Shown piece after piece: positions 1 through 7,137 of a stretch of 7,874 bases of DNA. The stretch lies in NCBI GenBank assembly GCA_019237515.1, contig JAFAGX010000391.1, positions 1 through 7,874 on the forward strand, in the 5' to 3' direction. A program made the translations under genes and the position numbers. The notes under the pieces are model-generated. The model made no database searches. It saw nothing but the letters and a program-made list of their open reading frames with translations, and had not been told where the DNA came from. The stretch's first letter is position 1. Every line of letters starts with the position of its first letter. The stretch is from Acidobacteriaceae bacterium. Its GTDB lineage: Bacteria; Acidobacteriota; Terriglobia; Terriglobales; SbA1.

Positions 1-1986
1 ACGCACTTTTTCAATCCACCGCGGTATATGCGTCTGCTCGAACTGATTCCGACGCCGGAAACCGATCGGTCAGCAATTGATGCTGTCGCGCAGTTCTGCG
101 ATGTTCGCTTAGGTAAAGGCGTGGTATTTGCGAAAGACACGCCAAACTTCATCGCCAACCGCATCGGTACCTTCTCTGTATTGAATGTGATGCGACTGAT
201 GCAAGAACTGGACCTCACGATCGAAGAAGTGGACGCGCTGACGGGGCAGGCAGTGGGGTGGCCACGTTCGGCGACATTTCGCACCATCGACCTGGTTGGG
301 CTGGATATTTTGGGACACGTGGTCGCGAACATGACACAAAACGTGCGCGACGAGCGCAGCGATCTCAAGGTCCCCGAGTTTTTCCGCAAGATGCTCGAGC
401 GCAAGTGGCTGGGAGATAAAACCAAAGGCGGATTCTACAAGAAGGTGAAAGGACACGACCAAGCAGAAGATCAGCGGCTGGCGCTTGATTGGAAGATGCT
501 CGAATACCATCCGCGGCAGAAACCGAAGTTTCCCGCGCTGGAGATGGCCAAGAATGTCGAGCAAACCGGCGCACGGATCCGGATGCTGCTGGGAATGGAG
601 GGCGCCCCGCAGAAGCCCGATAACACCACGCAGTTTTTGTGGTCCTCGCTTTCCGATTTGTGGACTTACGCGGCGAATCGAATACCGGAGATTGCCGATT
701 CCGTCGTGGAGATCGACCGTGCCATGAGGCTGGGTTTCAACTGGGAGCTTGGGCCCTTCGAACTTTGGGATGCCGCAGGGGTTGAAGCAACCGTTGCTCG
801 CATGAAAAAGGAGGGCCGACCGGTTGCAGCCAACGTTGAGAAGTTGCTGGCCTGCGGACGTAAATCCTGGTATCTCGACGATCCGCACACTCCCTCTGGA
901 ACGATGTATTGCGATGTCGAGCACGAGAACTGGAAAGCGGTAAAGGTGCCGGCGGGCGTGTGGTCAGTGGAAGTCGCGAAGAAATCCAAAGGGGTTGTAA
1001 AGAAGAACTCGGGGGCGTCTCTGGTCGATCTTGGCGACGGCGTTGCCTGCATCGAGTTTCATTCCAAGATGAACGCGTTAGGCGCGGACATCATTCAGCT
1101 GATTTCTCAGAGTCTGAAGCCGGGCGGTGCCGGGGATAACTTCGACGCATTTGTGATCACGAATGACGCAACGAATTTTTCCGTGGGCGCGAATCTGATG
1201 CTTCTGCTGATGTCCGTTCAGGAACAAGAATGGGACGACGTCGACCTCGCGATTCGCCAGTTTCAGGGCATGACGCAGGCGATCAAATTCTCGCCGAAAC
1301 CCGTGGTAGTCGCGCCATTCGGCCTGACGCTCGGCGGAGGCACCGAGATTTCGCTGCACGCGCCTGCGTTGCAGCCGCATGCGGAGTTGTACACAGGGCT
1401 GGTTGAAGTCGGTGTTGGCCTGCTGCCGGGGGGTGGCGGATGCAAAGAGATGCTGCTGCGCGCCATTGATCGTGCGGAATCGGTCCGTCCCGGCGGCCGC
1501 GGCGAGTCGGTAGAGATCATGGAAGCGATGAAGAAGGCATTTGAGACTGTCGCAACCGCGAAAGTCGCGACTTCGGCGCATGAGGCACGGGCGCTCGGAT
1601 TTTTGCGGGATTCCGATCGCATTTCCATGAACCGCGACCGCGTGCTCAGCGATGCCAAGGAACGCGCGCTTGAGATGATGCGCGAAGAGTACGAACCTCC
1701 GCAGCCGCGAACCGATATCCCTGCTCCTGGAGAAAACATCCTCGCGATGCTGAAACTCGGGGTTCACCTGATGCATCAGGGCGGCTACATCACGGAGTAC
1801 GAAGTAAAGATCGGAAATAAAGTCGCGGAAGTTCTGTGTGGAGGGAACGTCTCGCCGGGAACTCCGGTGAGCGAGCAATACATTCTGGATCTGGAACGGG
1901 AAGCCTTCAAATCGCTTTGCGGGGAGAAGAAGACGCAGGAGCGAATTCAGTACACGCTGAAGACGGGAAAGACATTAAGGAATTAA
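1..1986 (+). CDS. fadN: FadN-type 3-hydroxyacyl-CoA dehydrogenase / enoyl-CoA hydratase, 5'-truncated
   Basis: This is a bifunctional beta-oxidation enzyme that hydrates trans-2-enoyl-CoA and then oxidises L-3-hydroxyacyl-CoA with NAD+. The frame is open from base 1, ahead of the first ATG at 28, and the first codons read THFFNP, a conserved dehydrogenase segment, so the gene begins upstream. About 661 residues are visible; family members are near 790, so roughly 130 N-terminal residues (most of the Rossmann fold) are missing. Catalytic His (bases 4-6) and Glu (40-42) are 12 residues apart, as in known 3-hydroxyacyl-CoA dehydrogenases, and DTPNFIANRIG follows at 136-168. Two C-terminal dehydrogenase repeats lie at about 150-450 and 650-860 (the second with the GPFELWD motif). 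A crotonase domain occupies about 1020-1620, with FSVGANL for the oxyanion hole and both catalytic glutamates, in GGGTEISL (codon 1345) and LVEVGVGLLPGGGG (codon 1405). Dehydrogenase before hydratase is the FadN order, opposite to E. coli FadB. The next gene starts 65 bp downstream on the same strand. Confidence 0.95.
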   Translation, partial: THFFNPPRYMRLLELIPTPETDRSAIDAVAQFCDVRLGKGVVFAKDTPNFIANRIGTFSVLNVMRLMQELDLTIEEVDALTGQAVGWPRSATFRTIDLVGLDILGHVVANMTQNVRDERSDLKVPEFFRKMLERKWLGDKTKGGFYKKVKGHDQAEDQRLALDWKMLEYHPRQKPKFPALEMAKNVEQTGARIRMLLGMEGAPQKPDNTTQFLWSSLSDLWTYAANRIPEIADSVVEIDRAMRLGFNWELGPFELWDAAGVEATVARMKKEGRPVAANVEKLLACGRKSWYLDDPHTPSGTMYCDVEHENWKAVKVPAGVWSVEVAKKSKGVVKKNSGASLVDLGDGVACIEFHSKMNALGADIIQLISQSLKPGGAGDNFDAFVITNDATNFSVGANLMLLLMSVQEQEWDDVDLAIRQFQGMTQAIKFSPKPVVVAPFGLTLGGGTEISLHAPALQPHAELYTGLVEVGVGLLPGGGGCKEMLLRAIDRAESVRPGGRGESVEIMEAMKKAFETVATAKVATSAHEARALGFLRDSDRISMNRDRVLSDAKERALEMMREEYEPPQPRTDIPAPGENILAMLKLGVHLMHQGGYITEYEVKIGNKVAEVLCGGNVSPGTPVSEQYILDLEREAFKSLCGEKKTQERIQYTLKTGKTLRN

Positions 1987-2039
1987 GTGGCAAGCATTTC
2001 TATGTTGGTTATTGAGTTTTGATCGGACAATTCGCCGTT

Positions 2040-2043
2040 AGGA
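2040..2043 (+). promoter_or_regulatory. Ribosome binding site of fadA
   Basis: AGGA ends 8 nt before the ATG at 2052. It supports that ATG over an in-frame TTG at 2019, which would add 11 residues not expected in a thiolase. Confidence 0.6.
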
Positions 2044-2051
2044 ACAAATCT

Positions 2052-3230
2052 ATGCGTGAAGTTGTGATTGTTTCGTCAGTTCGAACCCCGGTGGGCCGGG
2101 CATTTAAAGGCACGCTGCGGGCGACACGTCCGGATGAATTAGCTGCGGTCGCCATCAAGGGCGCGCTCGAACGCGTGCCTCAACTCGATCCGAAAGAGAT
2201 CGAAGACGTGATTATTGGTTGTGCTATGCCTGAGGCCGAGCAGGGCATGAATGTCGCGCGGATTGCCTCGCTCCGTGCTGGTTTGCCGGTCGAAGTCTCG
2301 GCGCTGACCATTAACAGGTTCTGCTCTTCAGGATTGCAGGCGATCGCGCTCAGTGCGGAGCGCATTATGGCTGGAGGGGCGGACGCAATTCTTGCCGGTG
2401 GCACCGAATCGATGTCCATGATTCCCATGGGTGGTAACAAAATCTCTCCAAATCCATGGCTGGTCGATCACTATCCGGACGCATATCTGTCAATGGGGCT
2501 GACCGCCGAGCGACTTGCGCAGCGATTCGGCATCAGCCGCGAACAGGCGGACGAATTTTCGTTGCGCAGCCACAAAAATGCGGTCGCGGCAATACAGGCC
2601 GGAAAGTTCGAGGAAGAGATCGTGCCGGTATCGGTCAGCTTCACTAGTCCTAACGGGTCCAAGCCGAAGCGGCATGAAATCACATTCAAAATCGATGAAG
2701 GGCCACGTGCTGATACGTCGCTGGAAGCCCTGTCTTCCCTTAAACCAGCGTTCCACGTTAAAGGAACGGTCACTGCCGGAAATTCCTCGCAGATGTCCGA
2801 TGGCGCAGCGGCAGCTATCGTCATGTCCGCGGAACGCGCAAAGGCACTCGGCGTCAAACCGCTGGCACGATATGTGTCATTCGCAACCGCTGGATACAAA
2901 CCTGAAGAGATGGGACTTGGGCCGGTATTTGCCATTCCGAAGGCGCTGAAGATGGCTGGGCTGCGGCTCTCGGAAATTGATGTGATCGAGTTGAATGAGG
3001 CTTTTGCGGCGCAATCGCTGGCGGTGATCAAGGAAGCGGACCTCGATCCGGAGCGGGTTAATCCCAACGGCGGGGCCATCGCATTGGGACATCCCTTAGG
3101 CTGCACGGGAGCGAAACTCACGGCCACGATCATTCGCGAACTCAAACGACGGAACGGGCGTTATGGATTGGTCACGATGTGCGTCGGCGGAGGTATGGGC
3201 GCGGCTGGAATCTTCGAAAACCTGAACTAA
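2052..3230 (+). CDS. fadA: 3-ketoacyl-CoA thiolase (acetyl-CoA C-acyltransferase)
   Basis: It catalyses the last step of each beta-oxidation round: thiolytic cleavage of 3-ketoacyl-CoA to acetyl-CoA and a shortened acyl-CoA, in the cytoplasm. The protein is 392 residues from the ATG at 2052, a normal thiolase length. The N-terminus [16 protein letters not shown] is the standard thiolase opening and supports this start. The nucleophilic cysteine is Cys91 in [16 protein letters not shown] lies at residues 315-321, the catalytic His347 in [15 protein letters not shown], and the second active-site Cys377 in CVGGGMG. It lies between fadN and fadE on the same strand, and thiolase is the expected partner of a FadN-type enzyme. 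A biosynthetic acetoacetyl-CoA thiolase has the same motifs, but the neighbours favour degradation. Confidence 0.95.
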   Translation: MREVVIVSSVRTPVGRAFKGTLRATRPDELAAVAIKGALERVPQLDPKEIEDVIIGCAMPEAEQGMNVARIASLRAGLPVEVSALTINRFCSSGLQAIALSAERIMAGGADAILAGGTESMSMIPMGGNKISPNPWLVDHYPDAYLSMGLTAERLAQRFGISREQADEFSLRSHKNAVAAIQAGKFEEEIVPVSVSFTSPNGSKPKRHEITFKIDEGPRADTSLEALSSLKPAFHVKGTVTAGNSSQMSDGAAAAIVMSAERAKALGVKPLARYVSFATAGYKPEEMGLGPVFAIPKALKMAGLRLSEIDVIELNEAFAAQSLAVIKEADLDPERVNPNGGAIALGHPLGCTGAKLTATIIRELKRRNGRYGLVTMCVGGGMGAAGIFENLN

Positions 3231-3373
3231 CAGGCATCGTGATCGCAAATTCAGGCCAGAAAAATGGTCGAATCTCGCAATTCCAGAACCTGTCATTGAA
3301 GTGTAGCTAGCATTAGAATTATCTCTGTCCGTTCTTCAATCTGATTCAGTGTCTTCATTGAGGGAGGTACGTG
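3231..3373 (+). other. fadA-fadE intergenic spacer
   Basis: This 143-bp gap is long for an operon. I see no coding potential and no convincing sigma70 promoter. TTGAAG (3296-3301) and TAGAAT (3314-3319) are only 12 bp apart. There is no long hairpin and no B. subtilis FadR-like TGAATGA palindrome. A separate promoter for fadE is possible but not shown. Confidence 0.4.
3362..3367 (+). promoter_or_regulatory. Ribosome binding site of fadE
   Basis: GGGAGG ends 6 nt before the ATG at 3374 but only 3 nt before an in-frame GTG at 3371. It therefore selects the ATG as the start. Confidence 0.75.
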
Positions 3374-5173
3374 ATGGCAACCGTCTCCGCAATTCCTAAA
3401 ACCAAAGTCTCCGGCGGCAGTTTCCTGCTGGAAGAGCGCCGCCCTGAGGAAATTTTTACTCCAGAAGATTTCACCGAACAGCACCAACTCATCGGCCAAA
3501 CTACGGAAGAGTTCGCAGTCAATGAAGTTCTTCCCAATGTCGAAAAAATTGAGCACAAAGATTTCTCTGTCACTCGCGCTTTGTTAAAGAAAGCCGGCGA
3601 CCTGGGGCTGAGCTCGGTCGAGATTCCCGAAGCTTACGGTGGGCTCGAGATGGACAAGGTTACCGCCGCAATCATTGCTGATCACATTGCAAAGTATGCA
3701 GGATTCGCCACCAGTTGGGGTGGGCATACCGGAATCGGTACGCTGCCAATCGTTTATTTCGGGACGGAAGAACAGAAGAAAAAATATCTGCCGCGATTGG
3801 CTAGTGGAGAGATTGTGGGAGCTTATGCGCTCTCGGAAGCCTCTTCAGGTTCCGATGCGCTCAACTGTCGAGCTCGCGCTGAACTCTCGAAAGATGGCAA
3901 GCACTATATCCTTAATGGCGAGAAGATGTGGATTACCAACGCCGGCTTCGCCGACCTGTTCACGGTTTTCGCCAAAGTTGGTGGAGAAAAATTCACTGCG
4001 TTCCTGGTAGAGAAGAATTTTCCTGGATTTTCGGTGGGCGCGGAAGAGCACAAAATGGGTATCCGCGGATCATCGACCTGTCCCATCATTCTGAATGATT
4101 GCAAGGTTCCTGTCGAAAACCTGCTTGGCGAGATCGGCAAAGGCCACGTCATTGCATTCAACATTCTCAACGTGGGGCGCTTCAAACTTGGAGCCATGTG
4201 CGTGGGCGGTGCCCGAGTCGCGATCGAGAACGCGGTCGCTTACGCCAAACAACGCAAGGCTTTCAAGAAAGTCATCGCAGATTTCGGTCTCGTACGGGAG
4301 AAGATCGCCAATATGGCAGTCCTGATTTACGTCGGCGAATCGCTCGTCTATCGCACAGTTGGAATGATGGACGTGGCGCTCGCCGAGGTGGACAAATCGG
4401 GAGCGGAGGCGATCAAAAATGTTCGCAAAGCGATCGAGGAATATGCGGTCGAGTGCTCCATCATCAAGGTTTGGGGCTCGGAGATGATCGACTATGTCGT
4501 CGACGAAACCGTTCAGATTTACGGCGGGTATGGATTCGTCGAGGAGTATCCGGCCGAGCGGGCTTATCGCGATGCCCGGATAAATCGCATTTTCGAAGGC
4601 ACGAATGAAATCAACCGTCTGATTATCACCGGTTTTCTGCTGAAGCGGGCTATGTCGGGCCAATTGCCGCTGATGCCGGCCATCAAGAAGCTGATGGACG
4701 AGGTTCTGTCCGGTCCGTCGGTCGGCGAAGAGGTCGAAGGTGCGCTCGCGGAAGAGAGAAAGCTGGTGGCACAGGCCAAGAAGCTCGGGTTGTTCGCTGC
4801 TGGGTCCGCAACGCAAAAATACATGCAGGCCATTGAGGACCAGCAGGAGATCATGGGAGCGATCGCTGACATGGTCATGGAAACATACGCCATGGAATCA
4901 GCCGTTCTGCGGGCGCAGAAAATCGTGGAACTGCAGGGCGAATCGGCGGCTGCTCTGCCTATCGCGATGACTCGCGTCTATCTGTCGCAAGCGATGGAGA
5001 AAGTCGAAGCCGCGGCGCGGAAAATCATAGCTGCTGTCGCCGAAGGCGATATGTTGCGAACGCAACTAGCGATCCTGCGGCGCTTGGCCAAGTATGAACC
5101 ATTCAATTCAATTGCCCTGCGGCAACAGATCGCGCAGAAGATGATTGAGCGGGGGAAGTACTCGTTGATGTAG
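3374..5173 (+). CDS. fadE: Long-chain acyl-CoA dehydrogenase, FadE/VLCAD-like
   Basis: This FAD-dependent enzyme catalyses the first step of beta-oxidation, acyl-CoA to trans-2-enoyl-CoA. The protein is 599 residues, longer than the ~380-400 of short/medium-chain enzymes and close to B. subtilis FadE and VLCAD, which carry an extra C-terminal helical domain (here about 440-599). The N-terminus includes GGSFLLEE and FTPEDFTEQH, typical of the FadE branch. The middle domain has YALSEASSGSD (about 151-161) and the flavin-contacting MWITN (185-189). The C-terminal domain has QIYGGYGF (about 381-388) and the catalytic base Glu408 (codon 4595) in IFEGTNEINR. The electron acceptor, normally ETF, is not encoded in this window. 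The gene ends 72 bp before a convergent peroxiredoxin gene, with a hairpin terminator between them. Confidence 0.94.
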   Translation: MATVSAIPKTKVSGGSFLLEERRPEEIFTPEDFTEQHQLIGQTTEEFAVNEVLPNVEKIEHKDFSVTRALLKKAGDLGLSSVEIPEAYGGLEMDKVTAAIIADHIAKYAGFATSWGGHTGIGTLPIVYFGTEEQKKKYLPRLASGEIVGAYALSEASSGSDALNCRARAELSKDGKHYILNGEKMWITNAGFADLFTVFAKVGGEKFTAFLVEKNFPGFSVGAEEHKMGIRGSSTCPIILNDCKVPVENLLGEIGKGHVIAFNILNVGRFKLGAMCVGGARVAIENAVAYAKQRKAFKKVIADFGLVREKIANMAVLIYVGESLVYRTVGMMDVALAEVDKSGAEAIKNVRKAIEEYAVECSIIKVWGSEMIDYVVDETVQIYGGYGFVEEYPAERAYRDARINRIFEGTNEINRLIITGFLLKRAMSGQLPLMPAIKKLMDEVLSGPSVGEEVEGALAEERKLVAQAKKLGLFAAGSATQKYMQAIEDQQEIMGAIADMVMETYAMESAVLRAQKIVELQGESAAALPIAMTRVYLSQAMEKVEAAARKIIAAVAEGDMLRTQLAILRRLAKYEPFNSIALRQQIAQKMIERGKYSLM

Positions 5174-5188
5174 GCCGAAAGCTTACCG

Positions 5189-5228
5189 AAAAAGGCTCGC
5201 GTACAGTCGAAGTCTTGTACGCGGGCCT
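5189..5228 (-). terminator. Intrinsic terminator between convergent fadE and peroxiredoxin genes
   Basis: Inverted-repeat arms lie at 5194-5205 and 5216-5227: 12 pairs, one of them a G-U/T-G wobble depending on strand, with a 10-nt loop. An extra A-T pair at 5193/5228 extends the stem. Read on the minus strand the stem is followed by five Ts (A-run 5189-5193), the classic form downstream of the peroxiredoxin gene. On the plus strand the tail is only TAACTTTC, so termination of fadE there is likely weaker. Confidence 0.8.
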
Positions 5229-5245
5229 AACTTTCAATTCGATGA

Positions 5246-5707
5246 CTATGCCGCGTTTTTCAGGTACTCCAGCACCTGCTCAGCGTGGCCTTCAGCCTTG
5301 ACGTTGTTGAAAATGTGTTGAATTTTTCCGTCAGGCCCGATGACGAACGTAGTACGGGCAATTCCCTTCACCATCCGGCCGTACATATTCTTGTCTTTGA
5401 TCACGCCGTAGGCGTCGCAGATCTTCTTGTCGGCGTCGCTCAAAAGCGTGTACGGCAAATCGTACTTGGTTTCGAATTTCTTTTGACTCTGAGGCGCGTC
5501 AGCCGAGATGCCGAGGACCACCGCGCCAGCCTTTTGCATTTTTTTGTATGCGTCGCGGAACCCGCACGCTTCTATGGTTCAACCGGGGGTGTCGGCTTTA
5601 GGAAAGAAGAAGAGCACCACCGTCTTCCCGTGAAAGTCTTTCAGAGAGATCTTTTCGCCATTCTGATCAGGCAAAGAAAACTCAGGCGCTTTATCATTAA
5701 TATTCAT
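5246..5707 (-). CDS. bcp: Selenocysteine-containing peroxiredoxin, BCP/PrxQ family (in-frame TGA read as Sec)
   Basis: This is a thiol (here probably selenol) peroxidase that reduces H2O2 and organic hydroperoxides, regenerated by thioredoxin-like donors. The frame runs from ATG (5707-5705) to TAG (5248-5246), 153 residues, a normal BCP length, with one TGA at 5581-5579, residue 43. Visible parts are MNINDKAPEFSLPDQNG (1-17), the peroxidatic motif PKADTPG then TGA (36-43, fitting PxxxTxxC), and TIEACGFRD (44-52) with resolving Cys48 five residues on, as in E. coli BCP Cys45/Cys50. GISADAPQS follows, then Arg118 in ARTTFVIGPDG, the active-site arginine. Frame and family similarity are intact on both sides of the TGA, which sits exactly where the catalytic Cys belongs. 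GGAGG lies 11 nt before the ATG. The frame stays open upstream, but the N-terminus matches the family at this ATG. The alternative is a pseudogene made by TGC/TGT to TGA; the exact position and the hairpin after it argue against that. Confidence 0.85.
5550..5569 (-). promoter_or_regulatory. Candidate bacterial SECIS hairpin after the UGA codon
   Basis: On the minus strand, 9 nt after the TGA, GCG pairs with CGC (5569-5567 with 5552-5550) and GCGG pairs with CCGC (5565-5562 with 5558-5555). The apical loop is GUU (5561-5559). A U at 5566 lies opposite GA (5554-5553): it is either bulged, or it pairs with the A and leaves a bulged G. The loop G is 18 nt after the UGA. Bacterial SECIS elements, such as that of E. 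coli fdhF, are short in-frame hairpins just after UGA with a bulged U in the stem and a G-U in the loop, recognised by SelB. The caveat is that the ACGFRD codons conserved in all BCPs favour much of this pairing by themselves. Confidence 0.6.
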
Positions 5708-7124
5708 GAGGACGTTTTCCTCCCGCACCAATTTATACCGCAGCGTGTCGGCCCTCGTCATCCTGGGGTTTGTCTTCGCTGCCTGGCAAGCTATCTTGGG
5801 GCAGATCTCCAAGGGAAAAGTAAGCAAAGGGCCGCGTGCAGTCGGATTGCTGGAGGTGGGGTCAAAAGGCAAAGCGAGGCTGATTCCGATCGTGATCCTC
5901 GTCGATGGACAATATTACGATGCGGACGCGTACAAAGCATCACCGGTGCCCATGGCGCTCTGGGCCGAGACCGAATATGAAGCTTTCCGCACCGGCGTCT
6001 CGCAAGGTTTGTTCATCGTCACCGAGGCGTTGCAAAACCAGAAGACAAATGAGTGGATTGGGGGAGGATCGTGGCAAACCAGCGAGGAACTCGCGGCAAA
6101 ATCCAGCAAGAAAGCTGGGCCATCGATACCGCGCGGATTGGAGGATGATTCAGGGCCGCCGGTTCTGCGGCATTCAGGGTCCACGAAGCCGAAGCCGCCG
6201 GAAGCAGCTCCAGAGAAGCAATCGACGGCGGAAGGGACGGCTCCAGCCTCCACAGCTCCGGTTCCACCGGCATCTACCCAAAGCCAAACTGCGGATCATA
6301 GAACTTCCTCACAAGCCGCCCCATCGCAAGCTGCACCCACATCCAACCCCGAGGCAAGCCCGCAGCCAGCGAACGAACAGGATCCCAACCGGCCCATCCT
6401 GAAGCATGGGAAGTCCACACCTGCCCCCATTGAAGCGAGCATACCTAGTACCACTCCCACAGCTCATGGGTCTGGCGCAACGCCGAAATCACAAACCCAT
6501 GCGACCGCAATCTCGGCCAGCGGTAAAATTCAAGCACAGCTTATCCCCGCAATCTCGGATGCGAATGGTCCGGAGCCGCATACATATGTGTACGACGTCA
6601 AAGCGGCCGATGAGGCTGTCCTTCGCAACAAGATGCTGGAATTGGCGTCTGATGAAGTTCGGGCGCGAGCAAAGCAGCTGTCGTCGGAATTAATAGCTTC
6701 TCCAGGAACAGCGCGTGCTGGCAGAGCCGGGGCGCAAAAACCGGCACAGCCTAATTTCGAGGATGTGCAGTTTCGGATTTTCGATCTCTCCAGCAGCAAC
6801 GAACCAACAATGGTGCTGACGGCCAGCGCCCACATGCCTGATCGGGCCACCGAAAGCGCTTTAGTGGATTTGCAATATTTCGTGACTCTGGTAGCAAGGC
6901 AAGACATTAATGGCGACATCCATAAAGTTTTCTCCAATGTCACGGATCACCGCCATCTCGACGTTGAGCCGAAGTTCGAACTGATCGACGCGGTGGATGT
7001 GGATGGCGACGGGCGCGCCGAGTTGCTCTTCCGCAAGGAGTATGACGAAGGGACAGCTTATGTTGTGTATCGCGTGATTGGAAATCAGTTATACGCGCTA
7101 TTTGAGGGCACGCCCGCAGAGTGA
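5706..7124 (+). CDS. Exported or membrane-anchored protein of unknown function with Pro-rich linker and DxDGDG motif
   Basis: I do not recognise a named family. The 472-residue protein begins with a basic stretch and a hydrophobic segment (about 13-31, SVSALVILGFVFAAWQAIL), a signal peptide or single membrane anchor. A compact region follows (about 45-125: IPIVILVDGQYYDADAY, ALWAETEYEAF). Residues about 140-275 are rich in Pro, Ala, Ser, Thr and Gln, probably a flexible periplasmic linker, and hold two related motifs: GPPVLRHSGST (150-160) and NRPILKHGKST (228-238). A second folded region runs about 275-472. It includes FEDVQFRIFDLSS, a segment with ALVDLQYFVTLVARQDING, and DAVDVDGDGRAELLFR (428-443), a Ca-loop-like motif seen in FG-GAP/dockerin-type repeats. 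Such proteins are common among acidobacterial hypotheticals (impression, not a search). The ATG at 5706 has no good ribosome binding site and overlaps the divergent peroxiredoxin start. It is kept because it supplies the basic N-region before the hydrophobic segment. Confidence 0.8.
   Translation: MRTFSSRTNLYRSVSALVILGFVFAAWQAILGQISKGKVSKGPRAVGLLEVGSKGKARLIPIVILVDGQYYDADAYKASPVPMALWAETEYEAFRTGVSQGLFIVTEALQNQKTNEWIGGGSWQTSEELAAKSSKKAGPSIPRGLEDDSGPPVLRHSGSTKPKPPEAAPEKQSTAEGTAPASTAPVPPASTQSQTADHRTSSQAAPSQAAPTSNPEASPQPANEQDPNRPILKHGKSTPAPIEASIPSTTPTAHGSGATPKSQTHATAISASGKIQAQLIPAISDANGPEPHTYVYDVKAADEAVLRNKMLELASDEVRARAKQLSSELIASPGTARAGRAGAQKPAQPNFEDVQFRIFDLSSSNEPTMVLTASAHMPDRATESALVDLQYFVTLVARQDINGDIHKVFSNVTDHRHLDVEPKFELIDAVDVDGDGRAELLFRKEYDEGTAYVVYRVIGNQLYALFEGTPAE
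5719..5723 (-). promoter_or_regulatory. Ribosome binding site of the peroxiredoxin gene
   Basis: GGAGG on the minus strand lies 11 nt before the ATG at 5707. The spacing is slightly long but this is the best Shine-Dalgarno match nearby, and it supports the family-typical start MNINDKAPEF. It lies inside the coding sequence of the divergent gene. Confidence 0.55.
5732..5761 (-). promoter_or_regulatory. Possible sigma70-type promoter for the peroxiredoxin gene
   Basis: On the minus strand TATAAA (5737-5732) is preceded, 18 bp away, by ATGACG (5761-5756), which matches four of six -35 consensus positions. The implied start, near 5725, would leave a very short leader beginning almost at the ribosome binding site. 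The site lies within the opposite-strand gene. Weak call. Confidence 0.3.
6141..6422 (+). repeat. Two copies of a PxLxHxxS/T protein motif flanking low-complexity linker
   Basis: Within the unknown exported protein, bases 6141-6191 (residues 146-162) and 6372-6422 (223-239) encode related segments: an acidic lead (EDDSG / EQDPN), then PPVLRHSGSTKP / RPILKHGKSTP. Between them the sequence is Pro/Ala/Ser/Thr/Gln-rich without clear fold. The similarity is at protein level only. Confidence 0.5.
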
Positions 7125-7137
7125 GGAGCGCGATCAA

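Noticed and set aside
1078..1878. Long minus-strand open frames opposite fadN (also 109-924)
   Set aside because: Their products are rich in Arg, His and Ser with no recognisable motifs. They are antisense shadows of the strongly conserved fadN frame in GC-rich DNA.
3296..3319. TTGAAG and TAGAAT as a promoter for fadE
   Set aside because: The 12-bp spacer is too short for sigma70. Other pairings in the gap match the consensus poorly.
4070..4816. 248-residue minus-strand frame opposite fadE
   Set aside because: It has no family features, and the opposite frame encodes the catalytic core of the acyl-CoA dehydrogenase.
5246..5539. A separate 97-residue gene starting at an internal ATG
   Set aside because: It lacks the peroxidatic half of the fold and is the in-frame continuation of the upstream part past the TGA.
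5539..5545. A7 run on the minus strand inside the peroxiredoxin gene, a possible slippery site for frameshifting
   Set aside because: The frame before and after the run is the same and fits the family throughout, so no frameshift is needed.
6940..7137. Open frame continuing after the TGA of the Sel1 protein, considered as a second selenocysteine readthrough
   Set aside because: The continuation shows no protein-family character, lies antisense to a coherent gene, and no catalytic Cys context precedes the TGA.
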